A stretch of 41,403 nucleotides of DNA from an uncultured Schumannella sp. (GTDB lineage Bacteria; Actinomycetota; Actinomycetes; Actinomycetales; Microbacteriaceae). The stretch lies in assembly GCF_905479755.1 (NCBI RefSeq), contig NZ_CAJQNT010000019.1, positions 1-41,403 of the forward strand. Reading direction: 5' to 3'. The notes below the pieces were generated by a model. It made no database searches, was not told the DNA's origin, and saw only the letters and a list, made by a program, of their open reading frames with translations. Positions 14,684 to 22,464 of this stretch are shown here, piece by piece; position 1 is the first letter of the stretch; every line of letters begins with the position of its first letter. A program made the position numbers and the translations under genes.

Positions 14684-16319
14684 CCGCGGCGTCGACCCGA
14701 TGCGGCCTGACGACCATGTCGACGCCGCTCCGGCATCCGGCTCTCCGGCGCAGCCGCGCCTCGACGCCCGCGGCTACGCCCGCTTCTTCTGGCGCCAGCT
14801 CACGAGCATGCGCACCGCAATCGTGCTCCTGCTTCTGCTGGCCGTCGCGGCCGTGCCCGGCTCGCTCGTCCCGCAGCGCTCCTCCGACCCGAACGGCGTC
14901 ATCCAGTACAAGCAGCAGTACCCGGAGCTCTTTCCGGTGCTCGATTCGCTGAGTCTGTTCGACACCTTCAGCTCGCCGTGGTTCTCGGCGATCTACCTGC
15001 TGCTGTTCGTCTCGCTCGTCGGCTGCATCCTGCCGCGCACCAAGCACCATTTCGACGCGCTGCGGGCCCGCCCGCCGCGCACCCCCGCGCGCCTGGAGCG
15101 CCTCGTCGGGTTCCGTCGCGTGGCGGTGCAGGTCGACCCGGAGAGCGCGGTGGAGTCGGCGCGCTCGGTGCTGCGCGGGCAGGGCTACCGCGTCGAGCGC
15201 TACGACGGAAGCGGCGTCCGCTCGATCTCGGCCGAGCGCGGGTACCTCCGCGAGACCGGCAACCTGATCTTCCACATCTCGCTCGTCGGCGTGCTGATCG
15301 CAGTCGGCATCGGCGGCGGCTTCGGCTACAGCGGCCAGCGGATCCTCGTGCAGGACACCGCGTTCACCAACAGCCTCGGCAGCTACGACTCGTTCAATCC
15401 CGGTCGGTTCTTCACCGACGATCAGCTCGACGCCTACGCGATCCGGCTCGACGACTTCGTCGCCGAGTACGAGTTCGACCTGGACACCATCAGCTGGCAG
15501 CCGCTCGACTTCGACGCCCAGCTCAGCGTGCGCGAGCAGGGCGGCGAGTGGGAGGCGCAGAGCCTTCGCATCAACGCGCCGCTCGACATCGCGGGAACCC
15601 AGGTGTATCTGCTCGGCAACGGCTACGCGCCGATCGTGACCGTGCGCGACCCTGCGGGAACGATCGTCTCGAGCGGGCCGGTCGCCTTCCGCCCCCAGGA
15701 CAACAACCTGTTCAGCCTCGGGGTGATCAAGGTCCCTGACGGGCTCGACGAGCAGCTCGGGATGGTCGGGATCTTCGCCCCCGACGCGATCGAGGTCGCC
15801 GGCGTGCTCGCCTCGTTCTCTCCCGAGCCCGCGGACCCGCTGCTGCAGCTGGAGGTCTACTCGGGCGACCTCGGGCTCGACGACGGCGTCTCGGTCAACG
15901 CCTACGCGCTCGACACCGACGACCTGACCCCGCTGGCCGGACGCACCGCTGACGAGCCCGCGCTCGAGCTCGCGCTCGGCGACGAGGTGGAGCTGCCGAA
16001 CGGCCTCGGCACCGTCGAGTTCACCGAACTGCGCCGCTTCGTCAGCATCGAAATCCACCACGACCCCTCGCAGGTCTGGGTGCTGCTGTTCTCGATCACG
16101 CTGCTCGGCGGGCTGCTGGTGAGCCTGTTCGTGCCGCGTCGCCGGGTCTGGATCAAGGTGCGCGACTCCGCGGAGGGAACCGTGCTGGAATACGCCGGCC
16201 TCGCCCGCGGCGAAGACGCCCGACTGGCCGACGCCGTCGCCGACCTGGCGATCCGGCACACGACCGCGCTCGGGGTGCCCGCCCCGGAGCGCCACACCGA
16301 ACCTAGGATGGACGCGTGA
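14664..16319 (+). CDS. resB: Cytochrome c biogenesis protein ResB (Ccs1)
   Basis: ResB is one half of the system II cytochrome c synthetase and works with CcsB to deliver haem and attach it to apocytochrome c outside the membrane. The 551 residues contain three N-proximal membrane helices (about 45-66, 108-126, 195-218), a large extracytoplasmic domain (about 220-470), and a final helix near 474-495. [14 protein letters not shown] after helix 1 is characteristic. I take GTG 14664, inside ccdA; a later in-frame ATG near 14700 is possible. Its stop overlaps the ccsB start. Confidence 0.93.
   Translation: MSSSRSDRGVDPMRPDDHVDAAPASGSPAQPRLDARGYARFFWRQLTSMRTAIVLLLLLAVAAVPGSLVPQRSSDPNGVIQYKQQYPELFPVLDSLSLFDTFSSPWFSAIYLLLFVSLVGCILPRTKHHFDALRARPPRTPARLERLVGFRRVAVQVDPESAVESARSVLRGQGYRVERYDGSGVRSISAERGYLRETGNLIFHISLVGVLIAVGIGGGFGYSGQRILVQDTAFTNSLGSYDSFNPGRFFTDDQLDAYAIRLDDFVAEYEFDLDTISWQPLDFDAQLSVREQGGEWEAQSLRINAPLDIAGTQVYLLGNGYAPIVTVRDPAGTIVSSGPVAFRPQDNNLFSLGVIKVPDGLDEQLGMVGIFAPDAIEVAGVLASFSPEPADPLLQLEVYSGDLGLDDGVSVNAYALDTDDLTPLAGRTADEPALELALGDEVELPNGLGTVEFTELRRFVSIEIHHDPSQVWVLLFSITLLGGLLVSLFVPRRRVWIKVRDSAEGTVLEYAGLARGEDARLADAVADLAIRHTTALGVPAPERHTEPRMDA
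16304..16309 (+). promoter_or_regulatory. Internal -10 element before ccsB
   Basis: TAGGAT inside the last codons of resB ends exactly 6 nt before GTG 16316. It may allow separate leaderless transcription of ccsB in addition to read-through from the operon, and it supports GTG over ATG 16319 as start. Confidence 0.5.
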
Positions 16320-17287
16320 TGGACACCCTCGCCGCGTACTCGCTGATCGCGAACTACTCCGCGATCGCGCTCTACGTGCTCGCATTCCTCGCCTTCGTCG
16401 GCGACCTCAGCGCCCGCTCGGCCGCCGTGACCGCCGGGGCCGAGGAGGCCCGGGCGCTCGCCCGCGAGCAGCCTGCCGAGCGCGACGTGGGCGCCCGGAC
16501 GGCCCTGCTGGAGCGGCTTGCGCGCCCCGCCTCCGACCGCGGTTCCGGGTGGCAGCGCCTCGGCTTCGCGCTGACGGTGCTCGGCTGGCTGCTCCACCTC
16601 GCCGCCCTCGTGATGCGCGGCGTCGCCGCCGAGCGCGTGCCGTGGGCCAACATGTACGAGTTCGCCCTCACCGGCACCGCGCTCGCCGTCGCCGTCTTCC
16701 TCGGCGTGCAGCTGTGGCGCGATGTCCGGTTCCTCGGCGCCTACGTGACCGGCATCGCGTCGATCCTGCTCGCGCTGGCGACCGTGAACTTCTACGTCGC
16801 CGTGTCACCGCTGCCGCCGCCGCTGCAGTCGATCTGGCTTGTCATCCACGTCTTCGTCGCGACGCTCGCGACCGGCTTCTTCGCGATCGGCGGCGGCCTC
16901 TCGATCGCGCAGCTGCTGCAGGCGCGTCGCGAGTCGGGCCGGGCGGCGGGACTGCGATTCCTGCAGACCTTCCCCACCTCGGACACGCTCGACCGCCTCG
17001 CCTCCCGCGTCATCGTCGTGGGCTTCGCACTGTGGACCTTCACCCTGATGGCCGGGGCGATCTGGGCCGAGCGCGCCTGGGGTCGCTACTGGGGGTGGGA
17101 CACCAAAGAGGTGTGGACCTTCATCGTCTGGGTCGTGTTCGCGGGCTACATCCACGCGCGCGCGACGAAGGGCTGGCGCGGCTCGCGCAGCGCATGGCTG
17201 GCGATCGTCGGCTTCGCAGCCGTGCTCTTCAACTTCACGGCGGTCAACCTGCTGTTCAAGGGCCTGCACGCCTACAGCGGACTGTAG
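16316..17287 (+). CDS. ccsB: Cytochrome c synthetase subunit CcsB (CcsA/ResC family)
   Basis: This haem-handling membrane protein is the partner of ResB. The 323 residues have about eight membrane helices and a cytosolic loop at 40-75. The tryptophan-rich haem-binding WWD motif is seen as WGRYWGWDTKEVWTFIVW (about 253-270). Conserved histidines lie in LLHLAA, VIHVFVATL and GYIHARA. The start codon GTG overlaps the resB stop (GTGA). It completes the phosphatase-tlpA-ccdA-resB-ccsB order known from Rv0525-Rv0529. Confidence 0.94.
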   Translation: MMDTLAAYSLIANYSAIALYVLAFLAFVGDLSARSAAVTAGAEEARALAREQPAERDVGARTALLERLARPASDRGSGWQRLGFALTVLGWLLHLAALVMRGVAAERVPWANMYEFALTGTALAVAVFLGVQLWRDVRFLGAYVTGIASILLALATVNFYVAVSPLPPPLQSIWLVIHVFVATLATGFFAIGGGLSIAQLLQARRESGRAAGLRFLQTFPTSDTLDRLASRVIVVGFALWTFTLMAGAIWAERAWGRYWGWDTKEVWTFIVWVVFAGYIHARATKGWRGSRSAWLAIVGFAAVLFNFTAVNLLFKGLHAYSGL

Positions 17288-17296
17288 GCGACGGCC

Positions 17297-17920
17297 TCAC
17301 GACGCGGGCGTCAGCGCGACCGGAACCCGACCGTCGCCGGTCGAGAACTGGATGACGACCTCGTCGGCGGTGCACTCGTAGGGCGCCTCGTTGAACGGGT
17401 GCGAGGCGAGGATGTCGCCGAACAGATCGCTGCCGTCCATCTCGACCCCGCCGACGTCGACCGTCATCGAGACGTCGCTCTCGTTGTGCGAGGTGGCGAT
17501 CACGCCGCCGGCGACCTCGTAGTCGCCACGGATGCTGCCCGTGATCGTCCCGGTGCCGTCGATCCCCGCATCGAAGGTCAGCGTCAGCGTGAAGTCGGGC
17601 GTGTAGGTGTAGCTCGTCTCGGTGAAGCTCAGCCCGGTGTCGCCGTCGATGGTCATGGTGAGACCGCCGCCAGATTCTGCGCCGACGGCGTCGTAGAAGA
17701 CCTGCATCTGGTCCTGCGTGATGCGCCAGTCGCCGATCAGGCAGGTCGACTGATCGATCTCCGTGTCGCCGCCCGAACCGTCGCTGCCGCCGGTCGCCTC
17801 GCCGCTGGGTGAGGCATCCGGGTCGGCGGTCGTCGCGCCGCCGGTGCACCCGGTCAGGGCGAGGGCGACGGCGGTGCCGGCGATGAACAGGGCAGGCGTG
17901 GAACGCGGAAGGGTGATCAT
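17297..17920 (-). CDS. Secreted lipoprotein of unknown function
   Basis: The 207-residue protein has a basic start, a hydrophobic signal segment and lipobox LTGC (C25), so it should be lipid-anchored outside the membrane. A Ser/Gly/Asp linker (27-57) precedes a domain with WRITQDQMQVFYDAV and several beta-strands (LTMTIDGDT, FTLTLTFDAG). Two cysteines (C60 and one in PYECTADE) could form a disulfide. The beta-rich pattern recalls small lipocalin-like actinobacterial lipoproteins, but I do not recognise a named family. GAGGAGG precedes ATG 17920. It converges on ccsB. Confidence 0.85.
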   Translation of the reverse strand: MITLPRSTPALFIAGTAVALALTGCTGGATTADPDASPSGEATGGSDGSGGDTEIDQSTCLIGDWRITQDQMQVFYDAVGAESGGGLTMTIDGDTGLSFTETSYTYTPDFTLTLTFDAGIDGTGTITGSIRGDYEVAGGVIATSHNESDVSMTVDVGGVEMDGSDLFGDILASHPFNEAPYECTADEVVIQFSTGDGRVPVALTPAS

Positions 17921-17945
17921 GAGGCCTCCTCGGTGCGGTGCCTCG

Positions 17946-17951
17946 ACCCTA
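17946..17951 (-). promoter_or_regulatory. -10 element of the lipoprotein gene
   Basis: TAGGGT on the minus strand lies in the 65-bp gap after menC. Transcription would start near 17939, leaving a 19-nt leader that contains the GAGGAGG ribosome binding site. Confidence 0.4.
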
Positions 17952-17985
17952 ACCGGGGTCCGGGGGCGCCAGATAGGGGCAGAAA

Positions 17986-18981
17986 CTACTCACCTTCGGT
18001 CAGCAGCCGGTGGCACCGTTCCAGCCGATCCCGCCACCACGCGACCCGGTCGGGCGCGGCCGCATGCTCCCGCACGAGGTCGCCGTCGACGTCGATGCGG
18101 CGCACCGGCACCTCGCCGTTCACCGGCACCAGCGGCTCTCGGGTCACGTCGGCGGCGAGCAGCGCGGCCGTGCCGAGGCCGCAGTCGAACAGCAGCTCCG
18201 GCACTGCGGCAGCGAGTCGTGCGCCCATCGAGAGGCCGACGCTCGACTCGAGAGCGCTCGAGATCACCACGGGAAGCCCCGCATCGGCGGCGATCGCCAG
18301 GGCGGCGCGCACCCCGCCGAGCGGGGCCGCCTTGATCACCAGAAGATCTGCCGCGCCGGCACGGGCGACGGCGAGCGGGTCCTCGGCCTTCCGCACGCTC
18401 TCATCGGCGGCGATCGGCAGCTGCCAGTCGCGCAGCCGTTCGCGCAGCTCGGCGAGCTCGTCGACGCTCGCGCAGGGCTGCTCCAGGTACTCGAGGTCGA
18501 AGGGCGCCAGCAGGTGGGCCGCGTGCTCCGCCTCGTCCACGTTCCACGCCCCGTTCGCATCGACGCGGATGCGCCCGGCCGGACCCAGGTGCTCGCGTGC
18601 GGCGCGAACACGCGCGACGTCGTCGTCGAGGGTCTGGCCGCGCTCGGCGACCTTCACCTTGACGGTGCGCACGGCGCCGAAGCGCTCGAGCACGGCCGGC
18701 ACCTGCGCGGCGGCGACGGCCGGCAGCGTCGCATTGACCGGGATGCTGTCGCGATAGTGCGGGACCTCCGGCCCCCAGCCCTCGTCGCAGGTGGCTTGCA
18801 GCCAGGCGGCCGCCTCCCGGTCGTCGTACTCGACGAACGGCGAGAACTCGGCCCAGCCGCGGGGACCGCGCAGCAGCATCAGCTCGCGCCGGTCGAGGCC
18901 GCGGAAGCGGGTTCGCAGCGGCAGCGACACGACCGCCGCGTCGGAGAGCAGCGCATCCAGGCTCGGCACCGTCGCATCCAT
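17986..18981 (-). CDS. menC: o-Succinylbenzoate synthase
   Basis: MenC dehydrates SHCHC to o-succinylbenzoate in menaquinone synthesis. The 331 residues follow the enolase superfamily plan. The catalytic lysine pair is KVK (108-110), the metal ligands are D141 (RVDANGAW), E167 (YLEQP) and D193 (AADES), and the second catalytic lysine is K217 (VIKAAPLGG). The open frame reaches far upstream across menB, but ATG 18981 gives the normal N-terminus and is 6 nt after CAGGAT. It is divergent from menB across 45 bp. Confidence 0.95.
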   Translation of the reverse strand: MDATVPSLDALLSDAAVVSLPLRTRFRGLDRRELMLLRGPRGWAEFSPFVEYDDREAAAWLQATCDEGWGPEVPHYRDSIPVNATLPAVAAAQVPAVLERFGAVRTVKVKVAERGQTLDDDVARVRAAREHLGPAGRIRVDANGAWNVDEAEHAAHLLAPFDLEYLEQPCASVDELAELRERLRDWQLPIAADESVRKAEDPLAVARAGAADLLVIKAAPLGGVRAALAIAADAGLPVVISSALESSVGLSMGARLAAAVPELLFDCGLGTAALLAADVTREPLVPVNGEVPVRRIDVDGDLVREHAAAPDRVAWWRDRLERCHRLLTEGE

Positions 18982-18987
18982 TCCCCC

Positions 18988-19020
18988 ATCCTGCCCTTGA
19001 AACGTCCGGCTCAGTAGGCT
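18988..19020. promoter_or_regulatory. Divergent -10 elements for menC and menB
   Basis: On the plus strand TAGGCT (19015-19020) ends 6 nt before GTG 19027. On the minus strand CAGGAT (18993-18988) ends 6 nt before ATG 18981. The 45-bp gap therefore consists of two leaderless promoters, which allows coordinated control of both arms. Confidence 0.6.
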
Positions 19021-19026
19021 GAACCC

Positions 19027-20013
19027 GTGAATCCCGTCGTCTCCGAACTGTTCGATGCGAGCCGGTGGGTCGAGGTTCCCGGCTTCACGGAGCTGACGGA
19101 CATCACCTACCACCACGACGTGACCGGGCGCATCGCGCGGGTCGCGTTCAACCGGCCCGAGGTGCGCAACGCGTTCCGGCCGCGCACCGTCGACGAGCTC
19201 GCGGCCGCGCTCGACGACGCCCGGCAGAACGCGCGCGTCGGCGTCGTGCTGCTCACCGGCAACGGGCCGAGCCCGAAGGACGGCGGCTGGGCGTTCAGCT
19301 CGGGCGGCGATCAGCGCATCCGCGGCCGCCACGGCTACCAGTACGAGGAACGCGGGTCGAGTGCCGAAGGCGGGTCGAGTGCCGCCGAAGGCGGTGTATC
19401 GAGACCGGGATTCGCTACGCCTGCTGCGCAGGCTACTCAACCCGCGGGCGCCATGCCCGCGGGGCGCCTGCACATCCTCGAGGTTCAGCGCTTGATCCGC
19501 TTCATGCCGAAGGTCGTCATCGCGGTCGTGCCCGGCTGGGCGGCCGGCGGCGGCCACTCGCTGCACGTCGTCTGCGATCTCACGATCGCGAGCGCCGAGC
19601 ACGCCCGCTTCAAACAGACCGACGCGGATGTCGGCAGCTTCGACGCCGGGTACGGCAGCGCCTACTTCGCCAAGCAGGTGGGGCAGAAGGTGGCGCGCGA
19701 GGTGTTCTTCCTGGCGCGGGAGTACGACGCGCAGCGCGCCTACGAGATGGGCACCGTCAACGCGGTCGTGCCGCACGCCGAGCTGGAGGCGACGGCCCTG
19801 GAGTGGGCGGAGGAGATCCTCGGCAAGAGCCCGACCGCGATCCGCATGCTCAAGTACGCGATGAACCTCACCGACGACGGGCTCGTCGGCCAGCAGCTGT
19901 TCGCCGGCGAGGCGACGAGGCTCGCCTACGGCACCGACGAGGCGGTCGAGGGTCGGGACGCGTTCCTGGAGAAGCGCGCCCCCGACTGGTCGCCCTACCC
20001 GTGGCACTACTGA
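19027..20013 (+). CDS. menB: 1,4-Dihydroxy-2-naphthoyl-CoA synthase with in-frame repeat insertion
   Basis: MenB cyclises o-succinylbenzoyl-CoA in menaquinone synthesis. The 328 residues show the crotonase fold: FSSGGDQRIRG (90-100, oxyanion hole and CoA site), GWAAGGGHSLHVVCDL, and VGSFDAGYGSAY with the catalytic Asp. Between HGYQYE and RLHILEVQ, where MenB has a flexible active-site loop, about 30 codons (G110-P139) are low-complexity Ser/Ala/Gly/Pro sequence encoded by palindromic repeat units (19354-19443). The insertion keeps the frame and all catalytic motifs remain, so the enzyme is probably active. GTG 19027 is leaderless. Confidence 0.94.
   Translation: MNPVVSELFDASRWVEVPGFTELTDITYHHDVTGRIARVAFNRPEVRNAFRPRTVDELAAALDDARQNARVGVVLLTGNGPSPKDGGWAFSSGGDQRIRGRHGYQYEERGSSAEGGSSAAEGGVSRPGFATPAAQATQPAGAMPAGRLHILEVQRLIRFMPKVVIAVVPGWAAGGGHSLHVVCDLTIASAEHARFKQTDADVGSFDAGYGSAYFAKQVGQKVAREVFFLAREYDAQRAYEMGTVNAVVPHAELEATALEWAEEILGKSPTAIRMLKYAMNLTDDGLVGQQLFAGEATRLAYGTDEAVEGRDAFLEKRAPDWSPYPWHY
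19354..19443 (+). repeat. 90-bp REP-like repeat cluster inserted in menB
   Basis: Three adjoining units are visible: a truncated unit (19354-19371, GGGTCGAGTGCCGAAGGC), a full unit (19372-19406, GGGTCGAGTGCCG to TATCGAGACC), and an inverted unit (19407-19443), which on the minus strand runs from GGGTTGAGTA to GCGAATCCC. Each full unit has its own hairpin core (GCCGCC-GAA-GGCGG; GCCTGC-GCA-GCAGGC). The block is exactly 90 bp and begins and ends on codon boundaries of menB. Confidence 0.75.
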
Positions 20014-20029
20014 GCGGCGGCGGCTTGCG

Positions 20030-21154
20030 ATGACGCGCGCCCTGCGGATCGTTCGGGCGGGCCCCGGCGTGCTCGACGCGCTGCGCACCGCTCTTTCGGG
20101 CGGGCCGGCGATCCTGGTCACGTCCGATGGCGCGCGCCCCGAGGATGTGCCGGGCACCGTGTCGCTCCGGACCGCACTCGTGGTTGAGAGCAGCGGGTCG
20201 ACGGGGCGCCCCAAGCGCATCGCGCTCGGTGCGGACGCCGTGCTGGCGAATGCGGCGGCGAGCGAGTCGGCACTCGGCGGGCCGGGCCAGTGGGTGCTCG
20301 CGCTGCCGACCCACTACGTCGCGGGCCTCAACGTGCTCGCCCGGTCGATCGCGGCGGGCACCATCCCGGTCGCGGTCGCCGAGGGGCCGTTCACGGCGGC
20401 GGCGTTCCTGGCGGCGGCGGAGCGGCTCGACGCCCCTGACCGTTTCGTCTCGCTGGTGCCGAGCCAGCTCGCGACGCTGGTCGCCGATCCGTCGGCGCGG
20501 GTCGCGCTCGCCCGCTTCGCCGCGGTTCTCGTCGGCGGGCAGGCGACCCCGGCCACCCTGCTGGCCGAGGCTGCCGACCACGGCATCCGCGTCGTCCGAA
20601 GCTACGGCTCCAGCGAGACGAGCGGAGGATGCGTCTACGACGGCCGCCCCAACGGCACGACCGAGGTGCGCATCCGCGACGGCGAGGTGCAGCTCGCCGG
20701 GCCGACGCTCGCCGAGGGCTACCTGGGCGACCCGGCGCTGACCGAGGAGCGCTTCATCCACGATGAGGGCCTGCGCTGGTTTCGAACCGCCGACGCCGGT
20801 TACCTGACCGAGGAACCGGAGCCTCGGCTCGTGGTGACGGGGCGCCGCGACGACGTGATCATCTCCGGCGGCGTGAAGGTGGCGCTCGGCGCGATCGAGC
20901 AGGCGGTGCGCGAGCTGCCCGGCCTGTCGGATGCTGTCATCGTCGGCGCGCCGGACTCCCGCTGGGGCGAGGTGCCGGTGCTCGTCTCCGTGCACGATGC
21001 CGACCTCGCGGCGGTGCGCGCCGCGGTCGAGTCGGTGCTGGGCCCCGCGGCGAGACCGGCCCGGGTGCTGCGGCTCGCCGAGCTGCCGCTGCTGCCCGGC
21101 GGCAAGCCGGATCGCCTCGCGCTGCGGGCCCTCGTGTTCGCCGACAGCGCCTAG
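20030..21154 (+). CDS. menE: o-Succinylbenzoate-CoA ligase
   Basis: MenE activates o-succinylbenzoate with ATP and CoA to feed MenB. The 374 residues are a compact ANL-superfamily enzyme: P-loop SSGSTGRPK (54-62), YGSSETSGG (about 192-200), the hinge and ribose-binding TGRRDDVIISGGVKV (about 270-284), and the catalytic lysine in GGKPDR near the C-terminus. It lacks the long N-terminal portion of enterobacterial MenE, as is usual for short actinobacterial forms. It starts 16 bp after menB. Its TAG stop forms the first half of the menA -10 hexamer. Confidence 0.92.
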   Translation: MTRALRIVRAGPGVLDALRTALSGGPAILVTSDGARPEDVPGTVSLRTALVVESSGSTGRPKRIALGADAVLANAAASESALGGPGQWVLALPTHYVAGLNVLARSIAAGTIPVAVAEGPFTAAAFLAAAERLDAPDRFVSLVPSQLATLVADPSARVALARFAAVLVGGQATPATLLAEAADHGIRVVRSYGSSETSGGCVYDGRPNGTTEVRIRDGEVQLAGPTLAEGYLGDPALTEERFIHDEGLRWFRTADAGYLTEEPEPRLVVTGRRDDVIISGGVKVALGAIEQAVRELPGLSDAVIVGAPDSRWGEVPVLVSVHDADLAAVRAAVESVLGPAARPARVLRLAELPLLPGGKPDRLALRALVFADSA

Positions 21155-21157
21155 GCT
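21152..21157 (+). promoter_or_regulatory. -10 element of menA overlapping the menE stop codon
   Basis: TAGGCT contains the menE TAG stop (21152-21154) and ends 6 nt before GTG 21164. Transcription from it would give a leaderless menA mRNA independent of menBE. Confidence 0.55.
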
Positions 21158-21163
21158 GACGTC

Positions 21164-22177
21164 GTGGCCAAGCAGCAACGCATCGACCCCCGCAACATCG
21201 AGCGCACCCGCGCCAAGCAGAGCGCCGCCCGCAGCGGCAACCCGGCCAAGCGCGCCCAGAGCGCCCAGGCCGCCGCTCGCGCGCGCGGCCCGGTGCGCCC
21301 GGCAACTCTCGGAACCTGGATCGCCGCCTCGCGCCCGCAGACCCTCGCGCTGGCGATCGCTCCGGTCGCCCTCGGCACCGGAGCCGCCGCGCTGCTCATG
21401 GAGTCGTGGACCGAGCACTGGGTGCGGGCGCTGCTCGCCCTCGCCGTGGCAGTGGGCCTGCAGATCGGCGTGAACTACGCCAACGACTACTCCGACGGCG
21501 TTCGCGGCACCGACCGCGATCGGGTCGGGCCCGCGCGTCTCGTCGGATCCGGCCGGGCGAAGCCCCGCCAGGTGCTCACCGTCGCGCTCGTGTTCTTCGC
21601 CCTCTCGGCGCTCGCCGGCCTCGTTCTGGTGTGGCGCAGCGAGCAGTGGTGGCTTCTCGCCGTCGGCGCGGTGAGCCTGCTCGCCGCCTGGTTCTACACC
21701 GGCGGCAAGTGGCCGTACGGGTATCTGCCCCTCGGCGAGCTCGCGGTGCTGATCTTCTTCGGCTTCGTCCCGGTCGCCGGCACGATGCTCGTGCAGGCCG
21801 GAACAGTCAACATCGAGGCCTGGCTCGGCGGTTCGGCGCTCGGCTGCTTCGCGGCCGCCGTGCTGCTGGTGAACAACCTGCGCGATCGGGAGCGCGACGC
21901 GCTGCACTCCAAGCGCACGCTCTCGGTGATCATCGGGGCCACCGCGTCGAAGGCGCTGTTCACCGTGCTGATCCTGGTGCCCTACGGCATCCTGGCCTTC
22001 TTCGTGCTCTTCTACGAGTTCGCCCCGTACGTGTACTTCTCGCTGCTCGCCGCCGTCCCGGCGCTGCTGATCGTGTGGACGGCCAAGACCGCGCGTGAGC
22101 TCGTGATCGTGCTGCAGCTCGTGCTCGTGACGTCACTGACCTTCGGGATCGGGCTCGCCGCCGCGATCGGCTTCTAG
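21164..22177 (+). CDS. menA: 1,4-Dihydroxy-2-naphthoate polyprenyltransferase
   Basis: This UbiA-family membrane prenyltransferase joins the polyprenyl tail to the naphthoate ring. The 337 residues include eight or nine membrane helices from about residue 50. The first Asp-rich motif is NYANDYSDG (104-112) and the second region is NNLRDRERDALHSKRTL. The first 45 residues are an unusual hydrophilic Ala/Arg/Gln-rich extension; MenA usually starts near the segment here at GTWIAASRPQT. GTG 21164 is supported by the leaderless hexamer. Its stop shares CTAG with the convergent gene. Confidence 0.93.
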   Translation: MAKQQRIDPRNIERTRAKQSAARSGNPAKRAQSAQAAARARGPVRPATLGTWIAASRPQTLALAIAPVALGTGAAALLMESWTEHWVRALLALAVAVGLQIGVNYANDYSDGVRGTDRDRVGPARLVGSGRAKPRQVLTVALVFFALSALAGLVLVWRSEQWWLLAVGAVSLLAAWFYTGGKWPYGYLPLGELAVLIFFGFVPVAGTMLVQAGTVNIEAWLGGSALGCFAAAVLLVNNLRDRERDALHSKRTLSVIIGATASKALFTVLILVPYGILAFFVLFYEFAPYVYFSLLAAVPALLIVWTAKTARELVIVLQLVLVTSLTFGIGLAAAIGF

Positions 22178-22425
22178 TCGCCGTCCTCGGCGGCTTCGTC
22201 CTCGCCGCGGGTGACGATGCCCGCTTCGCGCCGCTTGCGCGCCGCGAACAGGTCTTCCGCGACTCGGTTGCGCAGGCGTCCGAGCGCGAGATACGAGATC
22301 GCGAGCGCCATGAGCGTGGCCGCGATGGCGGCGATCCACCACTCGATGCCGAGCACGAGCAGAACCACCAGGAGCGCCAGGAAGATTCCCACGCGCGCGA
22401 GGCTGTAGATCACCCAGGGATGCAT
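22174..22425 (-). CDS. Small membrane protein, DUF4229-like
   Basis: The 83-residue protein has two membrane helices (about 10-28 and 31-48) and a charged cytosolic tail (RNRVAEDLFAARKRREAG and an acidic end). It matches the pattern of DUF4229 proteins, which occur beside menaquinone genes in actinobacteria; no function is known. ATG 22425 is leaderless (TAGACT ends 6 nt upstream). Its stop overlaps the menA stop through the palindrome CTAG, so no terminator can separate the two convergent transcripts. Confidence 0.82.
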   Translation of the reverse strand: MHPWVIYSLARVGIFLALLVVLLVLGIEWWIAAIAATLMALAISYLALGRLRNRVAEDLFAARKRREAGIVTRGEDEAAEDGD

Positions 22426-22431
22426 TCTCCG

Positions 22432-22458
22432 AGTCTACGCGGGCGAGCCGCCTAGAAT
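22432..22458. promoter_or_regulatory. Divergent -10 elements for the DUF4229-like and PLDc_N genes
   Basis: TAGACT (22437-22432, minus) ends 6 nt before ATG 22425, and TAGAAT (22453-22458, plus) ends 6 nt before ATG 22465. The gap between start codons is only 39 bp. Confidence 0.6.
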
Positions 22459-22464
22459 CGGGGC

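Noticed and set aside
18997-19002. TTGAAA as a -35 box for menB.
   Set aside because: The spacing to TAGGCT is only 12 bp, too short for a sigma70-type promoter.
19354-19443. The menB repeat block as a sequencing or assembly artefact.
   Set aside because: It is exactly 30 codons, keeps the frame and contains two differing units and one truncated unit, which assembly duplication would not produce.
18982-20220. Extension of menC upstream through the menB region.
   Set aside because: It is antisense to menB, and MenC has its full normal length from ATG 18981.
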